DNA of 64,000 bases, taken from positions 3,761,541 through 3,825,540 of the forward strand of contig NC_016943.1 of assembly GCF_000284015.1 (NCBI RefSeq), read 5' to 3'. Of the stretch, positions 30,050 through 38,095 are shown one piece after another. This DNA is from Blastococcus saxobsidens DD2 (GTDB taxonomy: Bacteria > Actinomycetota > Actinomycetes > Mycobacteriales > Geodermatophilaceae). Both the position numbers and the translations under genes were made by a program. The stretch's first letter is position 1, and every line of letters begins with the position of its first letter. The notes under the pieces are model-generated. The model was not told the DNA's origin and made no database searches. It saw nothing but the letters and a program-made list of their open reading frames with translations.

Positions 30050-30526
30050 TCAGCCGCCGGTCGCGGGCCCGTCCGGGTCCGCCCGTGGGGCCGGCGGACG
30101 CGGCGGGGTGACGTAGTACAGGGACCGGGTCCAGACCCAGCGCAGCTGCACCCCGCTCCACACCAGCGCCCCCACGACCACCGCCCACGCGAGCGCACGC
30201 CGGTCCACCCAGCCGTCCACGGGCAGGGCATCGAGGATGGCGAAGAGCAGCAGCGCCTTCACGAAGAACGCGAGGAGGGCGGCCGGCAGGGTGAGGGTGT
30301 CACCGATCCGGCCGGCGAAGGCCACGGCGCTGCTGGACACGGCGAAGAACACCGTGACGATGACGGCTCCGAGGAGGACGCCCAGCGCCCCCGCCCAGCC
30401 GGCCAGGAGTCCCGCGACCGGGGCTCCGACCGCCGCGGCCAGCGCCGTCACGAGGGCACCGGCGCGCAGGAAGGAGAGGTCCCAGGGAGCGTCGGGCGGG
30501 GTGCGAGCAGTGGAGGGGACGGTCAC
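30050..30526 (-). CDS. Four-helix membrane protein upstream of atp operon (Rv1303-like)
   Basis: A 158-residue protein with about four hydrophobic segments (LRAGALVTALAAAVGAPVAG, ALGVLLGAVIVTVFFAVSSS, LLAFFVKALLLFAILDAL, ALAWAVVVGALVWSGVQL) and a Pro-rich tail. It sits between wecA and the AtpI-type gene, exactly where M. tuberculosis Rv1303 lies. It shows AtpI-like shape and may help build the ATP synthase. The GTG start overlaps the wecA stop by 4 bp. Confidence 0.75.
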   Translation of the reverse strand: MTVPSTARTPPDAPWDLSFLRAGALVTALAAAVGAPVAGLLAGWAGALGVLLGAVIVTVFFAVSSSAVAFAGRIGDTLTLPAALLAFFVKALLLFAILDALPVDGWVDRRALAWAVVVGALVWSGVQLRWVWTRSLYYVTPPRPPAPRADPDGPATGG

Positions 30527-31773
30527 CGGAGGGCCTCACGGGTGTCGGAGGAAGGGACGGCGGTCCGGCTGGAGCCGGACCCGTCGAGGGGGACACGGAC
30601 CGCGCGGCCCGTCGGGTGGTCGGCCCGGCTCCGACGGCGTTGCGCCTCGAGCTCCGCGGCCCGCGCCTCCCGTGCGGCCCGTCGCGCCCGCGGGCTGAGC
30701 ACCACCACCACGCCGACGACGAGAAGCACCGCGATGGCCACCAGGACCTCCACCTGACCACCGGTGACCGACAGCCCGACCGCCCCGAAGGAGAGCAGCG
30801 CGGCCCAGAAGTACATGACCAGCACCGCCCGCCGGTGGGAGTGCCCGATCGACAGCAGCCGATGGTGCAGGTGCATCTTGTCCGGCGAGAACGGCGACCG
30901 GCCTTGGCGGGTGCGCCGCACCACTGCCAGCACCAGGTCGATGAACGGGATGAAGAGGATCGCGATCGGTACCAGCAGCGGCAGGGTCAGCGGCAGCAGA
31001 CTGGCCGCCGAGGCGAAGGTCTGGGCGTCCACTCCCCCGGTCGCCGTCACCGCGGCCGCCGACAGCATGAGCCCGACCAGCATCGAGCCGGAGTCCCCCA
31101 TGAAGATGCGTGCCGGGCTGAAGTTGTGCGGCAGGAACCCGAGGCAGGCGCCGGCGAGCACCGCGGTGATCAGCGCCGGGGCGCTCGCCGCCTCCTCGTA
31201 CCGCATCTGTCCGAGGTTGTAGCTGTAGGCGAAGAACGCCAGCGCGGCGATCGCCGACACCCCGGCGGCCAGCCCGTCGAGCCCGTCGATGAAGTTCAGC
31301 GCGTTAACCGCGAAGACGGTGAGCAGGATGGTCAGCGGCACGCCGACATCCGGGCCGAGGATCAGGGTGCCGATGTCGGCGAACGGCAGGAACAGGAACG
31401 CCAGTTGCACGCCCAGCAGCACCATGACGCCGGCGGCGGCGATCTGCCCGGTCAGTTTCGTCAGGGCGTCCAGGCCCCACTTGTCGTCCAGCACCCCCAG
31501 CAGGCAGATCAGCCCGCCGGCGACCAGCACCGCGTAGACCTGGGTGTCCTCGAACGTCCGCTGCAGCGCGGGCAGCCGGGAGGCCACCAGGACGGCGGCG
31601 ACCACCCCGAGGTACATGGCCACGCCGCCGCCCCGCGGGGTGGGGATGACGTGCACGTCGCGCTCCCGCGGGGCGGCCATCATGCGTAGCCGGATCGCCG
31701 TCATCCGCACCACCGGCGTGGCCAGGAAGGTGACCAGCGCCGCGGTGAGCAGGACGACGACGTACTCGCGCAC
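30523..31773 (-). CDS. wecA: Polyprenyl-phosphate N-acetylglucosaminyl-1-phosphate transferase (WecA/MraY family)
   Basis: A 416-residue polytopic enzyme with about ten to eleven helices. It transfers GlcNAc-1-phosphate from UDP-GlcNAc to decaprenyl phosphate, the first step for arabinogalactan linker or other wall glycans. Motifs: RDVHVIPTPRGGG, LGVLDDKWGLDA, ALNFIDGLDGLAAG, GDSGSMLVG and the HLHHRLLSIGHSHR loop. GTG start. The cytosolic C-terminal tail is basic and likely disordered. Same position as mycobacterial Rv1302. Confidence 0.92.
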   Translation of the reverse strand: MREYVVVLLTAALVTFLATPVVRMTAIRLRMMAAPRERDVHVIPTPRGGGVAMYLGVVAAVLVASRLPALQRTFEDTQVYAVLVAGGLICLLGVLDDKWGLDALTKLTGQIAAAGVMVLLGVQLAFLFLPFADIGTLILGPDVGVPLTILLTVFAVNALNFIDGLDGLAAGVSAIAALAFFAYSYNLGQMRYEEAASAPALITAVLAGACLGFLPHNFSPARIFMGDSGSMLVGLMLSAAAVTATGGVDAQTFASAASLLPLTLPLLVPIAILFIPFIDLVLAVVRRTRQGRSPFSPDKMHLHHRLLSIGHSHRRAVLVMYFWAALLSFGAVGLSVTGGQVEVLVAIAVLLVVGVVVVLSPRARRAAREARAAELEAQRRRSRADHPTGRAVRVPLDGSGSSRTAVPSSDTREALR

Positions 31774-31776
31774 GAC

Positions 31777-33081
31777 TCAGACGGTCCGCGCGGGCTCGGG
31801 GTAGGCAGTCGGTCGGGTCGGGTGGGGGTAGGCCGGGTGGGCGCCGACCAGTTCGCGGACGCCGGCGGCGACCTGGGTCGCGCGGCTGCCGTCGGCGTCG
31901 CGGATGGCGGTGCCGATGAGGGAGGCGATCTCCTTCATGTGGCTCTCCGTCATGCCCTGGGTGGTCACCGCGGGGCTGCCGACCCGGATGCCCGAGGCGA
32001 CCGAGGCCGGCTGCGGGTCGAAGGGGATCGCATTCTTGTTCAGGACGATGCCCGCCGCACCGCAGCGCGCCTCGGCGTCGACCCCGGTCACCCCGGTCTC
32101 CTGCAGGTCCAGCAGCGCGAGGTGGGTGTCGGTGCCGCCGGCCACCGGCCGCAGCCCCTCGGCCGCCAGGCCCTCGGTGAGCGCCTGCGCGTTGGCGACC
32201 ACCTGCCGTGCGTAGGCCTGGTACTCGGGCTGCAGGCACTCCTTGAAGTTCACCGCCTTGGCCGCGACGGCGTGCATGAGCGGACCGCCCTGCATCATCG
32301 GGAAGGCGGACTTGTCGATGGCCTTGGCGTGCTCGGCCTTGCAGACGATCGCGCCTCCGCGCGGACCGCGCAGCACCTTGTGGGTGGTGAACGTCACCAC
32401 GTCGGCGTAGGGGACGGGACTCGGGATCGCCTTGCCGGCGACCAGGCCGATGAAGTGGGCGGCGTCGACCATGAAGATCGCGCCGACCTCGTCGGCGATC
32501 TCGCGGAACGCGGCGAAGTCGATCAGCCGCGGGATCGCCGACCCGCCGGCCACGATGAGCTTGGGCCGGTGCTCGCGGGCCAGGTCGCGCACCTGGTCGT
32601 AGTCGATGTGCTCGGTCTTCTGGTCGACCCCGTACTGCACGGCGTTGAACCACTTGCCGCTGAAGCTGACCTTCGTGCCGTGCGTCAGGTGGCCTCCGTG
32701 GGGCAGCGCCATGCCCAGAAAGGTGTCCCCCGGCTTGAGGAAGGCCCCGTAGGCGGCCAGGTTGGCGTTCGCGCCCGAGTGCGGCTGCAGGTTGGCGTGC
32801 TCGGCGCCGAACAGTTCCTTGGCCCGCGCGATGCCGATCTCCTCGGCGACGTCGACGACCTCGCAGCCGCCGTAGTACCGCCGGCCGGGATAGCCCTCGG
32901 CGTACTTGTTCGACAGCGTGCTGCCCAGTGCGGCCAGGACGGCCGGGCTGGTGAAGTTCTCGCTGGCGATCAGCTGCAGCCCAGCCCGCAGCCGGTCCAG
33001 CTCTCCGGTGACCACACCGGCGATGTCGGGGTCGAAAGCGGCCAGGGCGTCGAAGTCCGGGCCCCAGTAGGGGGTGCTCAT
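31777..33081 (-). CDS. glyA: Serine hydroxymethyltransferase
   Basis: A 434-residue PLP enzyme that converts serine and tetrahydrofolate to glycine and methylene-tetrahydrofolate. The PLP lysine lies in [31 protein letters not shown] and [14 protein letters not shown] are intact. ATG 33081 ([11 protein letters not shown]) is chosen; a longer frame upstream has no homology and runs into the repeat region. It lies 3 bp ahead of wecA, so it heads this long minus-strand series. Confidence 0.96.
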   Translation of the reverse strand: MSTPYWGPDFDALAAFDPDIAGVVTGELDRLRAGLQLIASENFTSPAVLAALGSTLSNKYAEGYPGRRYYGGCEVVDVAEEIGIARAKELFGAEHANLQPHSGANANLAAYGAFLKPGDTFLGMALPHGGHLTHGTKVSFSGKWFNAVQYGVDQKTEHIDYDQVRDLAREHRPKLIVAGGSAIPRLIDFAAFREIADEVGAIFMVDAAHFIGLVAGKAIPSPVPYADVVTFTTHKVLRGPRGGAIVCKAEHAKAIDKSAFPMMQGGPLMHAVAAKAVNFKECLQPEYQAYARQVVANAQALTEGLAAEGLRPVAGGTDTHLALLDLQETGVTGVDAEARCGAAGIVLNKNAIPFDPQPASVASGIRVGSPAVTTQGMTESHMKEIASLIGTAIRDADGSRATQVAAGVRELVGAHPAYPHPTRPTAYPEPARTV

Positions 33082-33170
33082 CTCAGGCGCACTCCAGAAG
33101 TCGGTGCGGGCGCCCGCGATGCCCGGGCTCGGGCGGCGCGGCGGTCGTACAACTATGACACTGCGACATG

Positions 33171-33228
33171 GCGACGCTCCGCGTCGCACCGCGGGCTATC
33201 ACATCGCGACGCTCCGCGTCGCACCGCG
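33171..33228. repeat. Two direct copies of a hairpin-forming 23-mer upstream of glyA
   Basis: GCGACGCTCCGCGTCGCACC plus GCG occurs at 33171-33193 and 33206-33228, a 35-bp period. Each copy contains GCGACG-CTCCG-CGTCGC, a 6-bp stem. They lie 90-150 bp before the glyA start in the gap after sua5. REP-like or a leader structure. Only two copies are present in this gap. Confidence 0.6.
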
Positions 33229-33338
33229 ACCAATTGCCGTCCTGGCCGCCGTCGAGCCCCTGCGTCGTGCCTGCGCGGGACCCTCCGGGCCCCACTCGGC
33301 CCGATTTCTACGTTCCCATGTCCCTACATGCTCTCGGG

Positions 33339-33980
33339 TCAATCCGTAAGTTCGGGGACGACCTCGCGGAGGCGGTCGACGCTGATCGCGCCGACGCGCA
33401 GGACGCGCGGCGCCGGACCGGTGCAGTCGACGATCGTGCTGGCCGCCGAGCCGGTGCGGGGGCCGTCGTCCAGGATCACCGCCGCGTGCGGGCCGAGCTG
33501 CATGTCGGCCTCCTGGGCGGAGGCGGCCGCCGGGCGCCCCGAGCGGTTGGCGCTGGACACCGCGAGCGGGCCGGTGCGGCGGAGCAGGTCCCGCGCCAGC
33601 TCGTCGTCGGGGAGCCGGACCGCGACCGTCCCCTCGGCGTCGCCCAGGTCCCAGGCCAGGGACGGCGCGTGCTCCAGCACCAGCGTGAGTCCACCGGGCC
33701 AGAACGCCTGGGCGAGCTGTGTCGCCGTCTCCGGTGGCTGCAGCACCAGCCCGGCCAGCGTCGATGCCTCCCCGATCAGCACCGGCACGGGCATCGCCCG
33801 CCCCCGGTTCTTCGCGGCCAGCAGGCGGGCGACCGCCGGCGGGGTGAACGCATCGGCCGCGACGCCGTAGACGGTGTCGGTCGGCAGCAGCACCAGCTCG
33901 CCGCGACCGATCGCCGCGGCGGCGGAATCGAGTCCGGCGGCCCGGGCGGCGGGATCGGAGCAGTCGTAGATGTCGGCCAC
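33339..33980 (-). CDS. L-threonylcarbamoyladenylate synthase (Sua5/YrdC family)
   Basis: A 213-residue YrdC-fold enzyme making threonylcarbamoyl-AMP for the t6A base of ANN-decoding tRNAs. Conserved motifs are LLPTDTVYGVAADA, AAKNRGRAMPVPVL (KxR...P), FWPGGLTLVLE and AVSSANRSGRPAAAS. The length matches TsaC plus a short tail. GTG start at 33980. It belongs to the prfA-prmC-sua5 group conserved in actinobacteria, here with a kinase gene inserted before it. Confidence 0.93.
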   Translation of the reverse strand: MADIYDCSDPAARAAGLDSAAAAIGRGELVLLPTDTVYGVAADAFTPPAVARLLAAKNRGRAMPVPVLIGEASTLAGLVLQPPETATQLAQAFWPGGLTLVLEHAPSLAWDLGDAEGTVAVRLPDDELARDLLRRTGPLAVSSANRSGRPAAASAQEADMQLGPHAAVILDDGPRTGSAASTIVDCTGPAPRVLRVGAISVDRLREVVPELTD

Positions 33981-34026
33981 GAGCGCCGAGTCTCCCAGCC
34001 GGTCGGTGGGCCGTGGGGAACCGGCG

Positions 34027-35520
34027 TCAGTCCCCGCCCTCCTCGCGGTCCTCCTCCCGGTCCTGCCGCTCCTCCTCGGCCTCCTTCATCGCCTCCTCTG
34101 CGTCCTTCCTGGCCTTCTCCTCGGCCTCCTTCGCCTCCTCCTCGGCCTCCTTCCGCTCCTCCTCGGCCTTCTTCCGGTCCTCCTCGGCTTCTTCCCGGTC
34201 CTCGCGCCCGTCGTCGCCCGGGTCGACCGGGGGCGGCACCGGAGCAGGCACGGGAACCGGCGACACCGCGTAGGACAGCCGGACGAGATCGCCTGGCGCC
34301 AGCGTCCCGACCGGATCCAGCGCGGTCACCTGACCCGCCGGCACGTCCGCCGTCTCGACGGCGACGAGCTCCACCCGCAGACCACGGCCGACGAGATCCG
34401 CCTGGACCTCCTGGACCGGCCGGCCGATGTGGGCCGCGGCGAGGACCTCGATCCCGGCGGGGGTCGTCGCGGTCGGGGCCTCGCCGGGCGGCGCGGGTTC
34501 GGAGCGGTCGGGGAGCACCACCGCCAGGACGGCGACGGCAAGGAGGAGCGCGCCCAGCCCCGCCAGCAGGGGGATCGCCCACCGGGAGCGTGCCCGCGCA
34601 GCCGTCGTCGCGGCGGCCATCGGGGTCGTGCCCGGGCCGGCTACCGGCAGCACCGCCGTGGTCGCTCGTCGCGTCGGGGAGGTGGGCAGGCCCGGGGCCA
34701 GTCGTCCGGCGGCGTCCCGGAGGGCCGCACCGTCGGGGAACCGCGCGTGCGGGTCCTTGGCCATGGCGCGTTCCACGAGAGCCCGGACGCCGGCCGGGAT
34801 CCCCGCCGGCAGCGGAGGCGGGGCGTCGCGGATGTGCATGACCGCGATCTGGACGGGGTTCTCGGCCTCGAACGGGCGTCGTCCGGCCAGGCACTCGTAG
34901 CCGACCGTCCCCAGGGCGTAGACGTCGCTGGCCGGGGTCGACGCCCCGCCCGTTGCCTGCTCGGGTGAGAAGTAGTGCGCCGTCCCGATCACCTGGCCGG
35001 TGCCGGTGACCGCGACGCTGGCAGCGGATCGGGCGATCCCGAAGTCGGTGATCTTCACGACGCCCTGCGGGGTGACCAGCAGGTTCGCCGGCTTGATGTC
35101 GCGGTGCACGACCCCGGCCGCGTGCGCGGCCGCGAGCCCGTCGGCGGCCTGCCACAGGATGTCCACCGTCCGTGCCGGGTCGAGGCGCCCGACCCGTGCG
35201 AGCAGGTCGGCGAGGGACTCGCCCTCGACGAGCTCCATCACGAGGTAGGCCAGCGGCGAACCGTCAGGGCCCGCCGGCACCTCGCCGTAGTCGAACACCG
35301 CGGCGATGTGCGGGTGGGTGAGGAGGGCGGCGTGCTGCGCCTCGGCCCGGAACCGCGTCAGGAAGGTGGCGTTCCCGGCGAACTGGTCGCGCAGCACCTT
35401 CACCGCGACCGGCCGGTCGAGCAGCGTGTCCTGCCCGCGCCAGACCTGCCCCATGCCGCCGCCGGCGATCGGTGCCCGCAGCTCGTACCGGTTCGCCAGC
35501 AGATCCGTCCGCGGTCGCAT
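34027..35520 (-). CDS. Membrane serine/threonine protein kinase with one PASTA domain and a charged C-terminal tail
   Basis: A 497-residue kinase. The Hanks-type domain occupies residues about 10-270: APIAGGGMGQVWRG loop, VAVKVL lysine, HRDIKPANLL catalytic loop and ITDFGIA. One membrane helix lies near residues 300-323 (AIPLLAGLGALLLAVAVLAVVL). Outside comes a single PASTA-type domain (GRPVQEVQADLVGRGLRVEL). The last 60-70 residues are a Glu/Lys/Arg helix with repeated EEERKEAEE-like units, unusual for a PknB relative. ATG 35520 follows GGGGGAGG. It sits between prmC and sua5, a place without a kinase in mycobacteria. Confidence 0.9.
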   Translation of the reverse strand: MRPRTDLLANRYELRAPIAGGGMGQVWRGQDTLLDRPVAVKVLRDQFAGNATFLTRFRAEAQHAALLTHPHIAAVFDYGEVPAGPDGSPLAYLVMELVEGESLADLLARVGRLDPARTVDILWQAADGLAAAHAAGVVHRDIKPANLLVTPQGVVKITDFGIARSAASVAVTGTGQVIGTAHYFSPEQATGGASTPASDVYALGTVGYECLAGRRPFEAENPVQIAVMHIRDAPPPLPAGIPAGVRALVERAMAKDPHARFPDGAALRDAAGRLAPGLPTSPTRRATTAVLPVAGPGTTPMAAATTAARARSRWAIPLLAGLGALLLAVAVLAVVLPDRSEPAPPGEAPTATTPAGIEVLAAAHIGRPVQEVQADLVGRGLRVELVAVETADVPAGQVTALDPVGTLAPGDLVRLSYAVSPVPVPAPVPPPVDPGDDGREDREEAEEDRKKAEEERKEAEEEAKEAEEKARKDAEEAMKEAEEERQDREEDREEGGD

Positions 35521-35611
35521 CGCGCCTCCCCCTGCCATCGGTTCCCCGGTGCCACCACGCCACCGCACGCAATCCCCGGACCGGCCGGGAGCACCCGTCC
35601 GGGTGCTCCCC

Positions 35612-36472
35612 TCAGACCCGGCGGGCGGTGGTGTAGCGGGGACGCCCGGCCAGGTCGGGGTGATCATCCACGTCGGTGAAGCTGCCGTGCGCCCGGACCA
35701 CCGCCGGCAGGCTCTCCCCCTGCTGGTCGGCGTGCTCGATGCCCAGTGCCCCGCCCGGCCGGAGCAGCCGGGCGGCGGTGACCAGCAACCCGCGGACGAC
35801 GTCGAGCCCGTCGGGTCCACCCCACAGCGCCAGCGGCGGGTCGTGGTCGGCGACCTCGCGGGGCACCCGCGCACCGTCGGGGACGTAGGGCGGGTTGGAG
35901 ACGACCAGGTCGACGGTGCCGTCGAGTTCGCGCAGCAGCCCGCCGTCGGTCATGTCCCCGCTGAGCACCTCGACCGGGGGGTCACCGGTGGCGGCACGGG
36001 TGCGCGCATTGTGCCGGGTCCACTCGACGGCGCCGGGGTCGCGTTCCACCGCGGTCACCCGCGCGCCGGGGTGCTCGTGCGCGATCGACAACGCGATCGC
36101 GCCGGAGCCGGACCCGAGGTCGACCACGACGGGCTCGGCGATGCCGGCGACCTGCTGCAGCGCCCAGCCCACCAGCTGCTCCGTCTCGGGGCGGGGCACG
36201 AAGACACCCGGCCCGACCGCGAGCTCGAGGTACCGGAACGGCGCCCGGCCGGTCAGGTGCTGCAGCGGCACCCGGTCGGCCCGCAGGGCCAGCAGCGCCT
36301 CGAAGCGGGCGATCGCCTCGTCGCCCACCTCGTCGAGGGTGAGCAGCCGGGTGCGCGGCACGACGAGGGCGTGTGCCAGCAGCAGCTCGGCGTCGACACG
36401 CGGGGACTCGACACCGGCGTCGGCGAGCCGGGCGGCCGCCGCGGTGAGCAGGGCTCTGCAGGTCAGGGTCAT
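35612..36472 (-). CDS. prmC: Release factor glutamine methyltransferase
   Basis: A 286-residue SAM-dependent enzyme that methylates the Gln of the GGQ motif in release factors. SAM motif I is VVDLGSGSGAIALSIA. The catalytic VSNPPYVPDGARVP motif is intact. The N-terminal helical domain binds the release factor. ATG start, 6 bp after the prfA stop, so enzyme and substrate are co-expressed. Confidence 0.95.
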   Translation of the reverse strand: MTLTCRALLTAAAARLADAGVESPRVDAELLLAHALVVPRTRLLTLDEVGDEAIARFEALLALRADRVPLQHLTGRAPFRYLELAVGPGVFVPRPETEQLVGWALQQVAGIAEPVVVDLGSGSGAIALSIAHEHPGARVTAVERDPGAVEWTRHNARTRAATGDPPVEVLSGDMTDGGLLRELDGTVDLVVSNPPYVPDGARVPREVADHDPPLALWGGPDGLDVVRGLLVTAARLLRPGGALGIEHADQQGESLPAVVRAHGSFTDVDDHPDLAGRPRYTTARRV

Positions 36473-36478
36473 GGCGTC

Positions 36479-37558
36479 CTAGGAGCCGGCCGCCAGGAGC
36501 TCGGCCGTGTGCGCGCCGACCAGGGCGTCGATGACGCCGTCGAGGTCGCCGTCGAGCACCTGGTCGAGGTTGTGCGACTTGTAGCCGACGCGGTGGTCGG
36601 AGATCCGGTTCTCCGGGAAGTTGTAGGTGCGCACCCGCTCGCTGCGGTCGACGGTGCGGACCTGGCTGCGGCGCTGGTCGCTCGCCGTCGCGGCGGCCTC
36701 CTCACGGGCGGCGGCCAGCAGCCGGGCGCGCAGCACGCGCAGCGCCGACTCGCGGTTCTGCAGCTGGCTCTTCTCGTTCTGCGAGCTGACCACGATGCCG
36801 CTGGGCAGGTGGGTGATGCGGACGGCGGAGTCGGTGGTGTTCACGCTCTGCCCGCCGGGGCCCGACGAGCGGAAGACGTCGATCCGCAGGTCGTTCGGGT
36901 CGACGCTCACGTCGACCTCCTCGGCCTCGGGCAGCACCAGGACCCCGGCCGCCGAGGTGTGGATGCGGCCCTGGCTCTCGGTGGCCGGTACCCGCTGGAC
37001 GCGGTGCACGCCGCCCTCGAACTTCAGCCGGGCCCAGATGCCTTCGTCAGTTCGCGACTTGATGGCGACAGCGACGTCCTTGTAGCCACCGAGCTCGGCA
37101 TCGACGGCGTCCAGCACCTCGGTGGCCCAGCCGCGCCGCTCGGCGTAGCGCAGGTACATGCGCAGCAGATCGCCGGCGAAGAGCGCGGACTCCGCACCGC
37201 CCTCGCCGGCCTTGATCTCGAGGATGACGTCCTTGTCGTCGTCGGGGTCCTTGGGCAGCAGCTGCTCGCGGAGGCGATCGGTGAGCTCGGCGACCTGCTG
37301 CTCGAGCGCGGTCGCCTCCGCGGCGAAGGACGCATCCTCCGCGGCCAACTCACGGGCCGCACCGAGGTCGTCGCGGGCCTGGTCCAGGCCACGGGCGGTC
37401 TCCACCAGCGGCGCCAGCTGGGCGTAGCGGCGTCCCATCCGGCGGGCGCGCGGCTGGTCGGCGTGCACCGCCGGGTCGGCGAGCTCCCGCTCCAGGCGCG
37501 CGTGCTCGGCGAGCAGCCCGGCCAGCCGGTCGGGTGCCGACGTCTCGGTGCTGCTCAT
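36479..37558 (-). CDS. prfA: Peptide chain release factor 1
   Basis: A 359-residue class I release factor for UAA and UAG. The peptidyl-hydrolysis motif [20 protein letters not shown] holds GGQ. Earlier comes the codon-recognition region with [17 protein letters not shown] (including PAT). ATG 37558 is the start of homology. It is followed by its methyltransferase gene prmC and preceded by rpmE. Confidence 0.97.
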   Translation of the reverse strand: MSSTETSAPDRLAGLLAEHARLERELADPAVHADQPRARRMGRRYAQLAPLVETARGLDQARDDLGAARELAAEDASFAAEATALEQQVAELTDRLREQLLPKDPDDDKDVILEIKAGEGGAESALFAGDLLRMYLRYAERRGWATEVLDAVDAELGGYKDVAVAIKSRTDEGIWARLKFEGGVHRVQRVPATESQGRIHTSAAGVLVLPEAEEVDVSVDPNDLRIDVFRSSGPGGQSVNTTDSAVRITHLPSGIVVSSQNEKSQLQNRESALRVLRARLLAAAREEAAATASDQRRSQVRTVDRSERVRTYNFPENRISDHRVGYKSHNLDQVLDGDLDGVIDALVGAHTAELLAAGS

Positions 37559-37578
37559 CGGGAACTCGCTCTCAGAGA

Positions 37579-37602
37579 GGGACTTCCGGTACCGAAAGTC
37601 CC
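37579..37602. promoter_or_regulatory. Near-perfect 24-bp palindrome upstream of prfA
   Basis: Arms GGGACTTC and AAAGTCCC flank the core CGGTACCG; only one pair mismatches. It lies 21 bp before the prfA start, after the rpmE terminator. It could be an operator or a start-proximal hairpin. No matching known regulator. Confidence 0.4.
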
Positions 37603-37630
37603 CGGGGGCGTGCCGGGGGCCGGACATGAC

Positions 37631-37673
37631 GACGGCGCCCGCCCCACCGCGAGGGGTGGGGACGGGCGCCGTC
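37631..37673 (-). terminator. Hairpin terminator after rpmE
   Basis: Arms GACGGCGCCCG-CCCCACC and GGTGGGGACGGGCGCCGTC pair over 18 positions with a one-base bulge, starting directly after the rpmE stop. Strong stem without T-run. It separates rpmE from prfA transcription. Confidence 0.65.
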
Positions 37674-37680
37674 GGGGGTG

Positions 37681-37914
37681 CTACTGGGCGTCGGCCGCCG
37701 CGCCGGCGTTGCGCTTGCCGAAGCGCTTCTCGAAGCGGGCCACCCGGCCACCGGTGTCGAGGATCTTCTGCTTGCCGGTGTAGAAGGGGTGGCACGCCGA
37801 GCAGACCTCGACGGTCAGCTGACCGCTGGGCGCCGTGCTCCGGGTGGTGAAGGTGTTCCCGCAACCACAGGTCACGGTGGTCTCGTGGTACGTGGGGTGG
37901 ATGTCGGGCTTCAT
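37681..37914 (-). CDS. rpmE: 50S ribosomal protein L31 (zinc-binding form)
   Basis: A 77-residue ribosomal protein. The four zinc ligands are kept as CGCG near residue 16 and CSAC near residue 37, so this is the zinc-containing paralogue, not the zinc-free one induced in zinc shortage. The C-terminal basic extension [12 protein letters not shown] is normal. ATG 37914 has GGAAGAGG 9 nt upstream. Confidence 0.96.
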   Translation of the reverse strand: MKPDIHPTYHETTVTCGCGNTFTTRSTAPSGQLTVEVCSACHPFYTGKQKILDTGGRVARFEKRFGKRNAGAAADAQ

Positions 37915-38095
37915 GCCTGTTGCCTCTTCCGAGAAGTCTGTGCGGTTCACGTGGTGGAACGCCGGGCGGCGGGAGGTATTCCGCGCCGGGGGCGGGGCTC
38001 GGTCGACCAGTATCCCTGATCGCCGCGCCCCGCCCGCCGTCGGCCCCGTCCCGAGGCTCACCCCGAGCCTGCGGGGGGTGCGGAAATGAGGTCCT

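Noticed and set aside
33171-33228. CRISPR-like spacing of two repeats
   Set aside because: Only two copies, spacer of 12 bp, no cas genes, and each repeat folds on itself as a simple hairpin.
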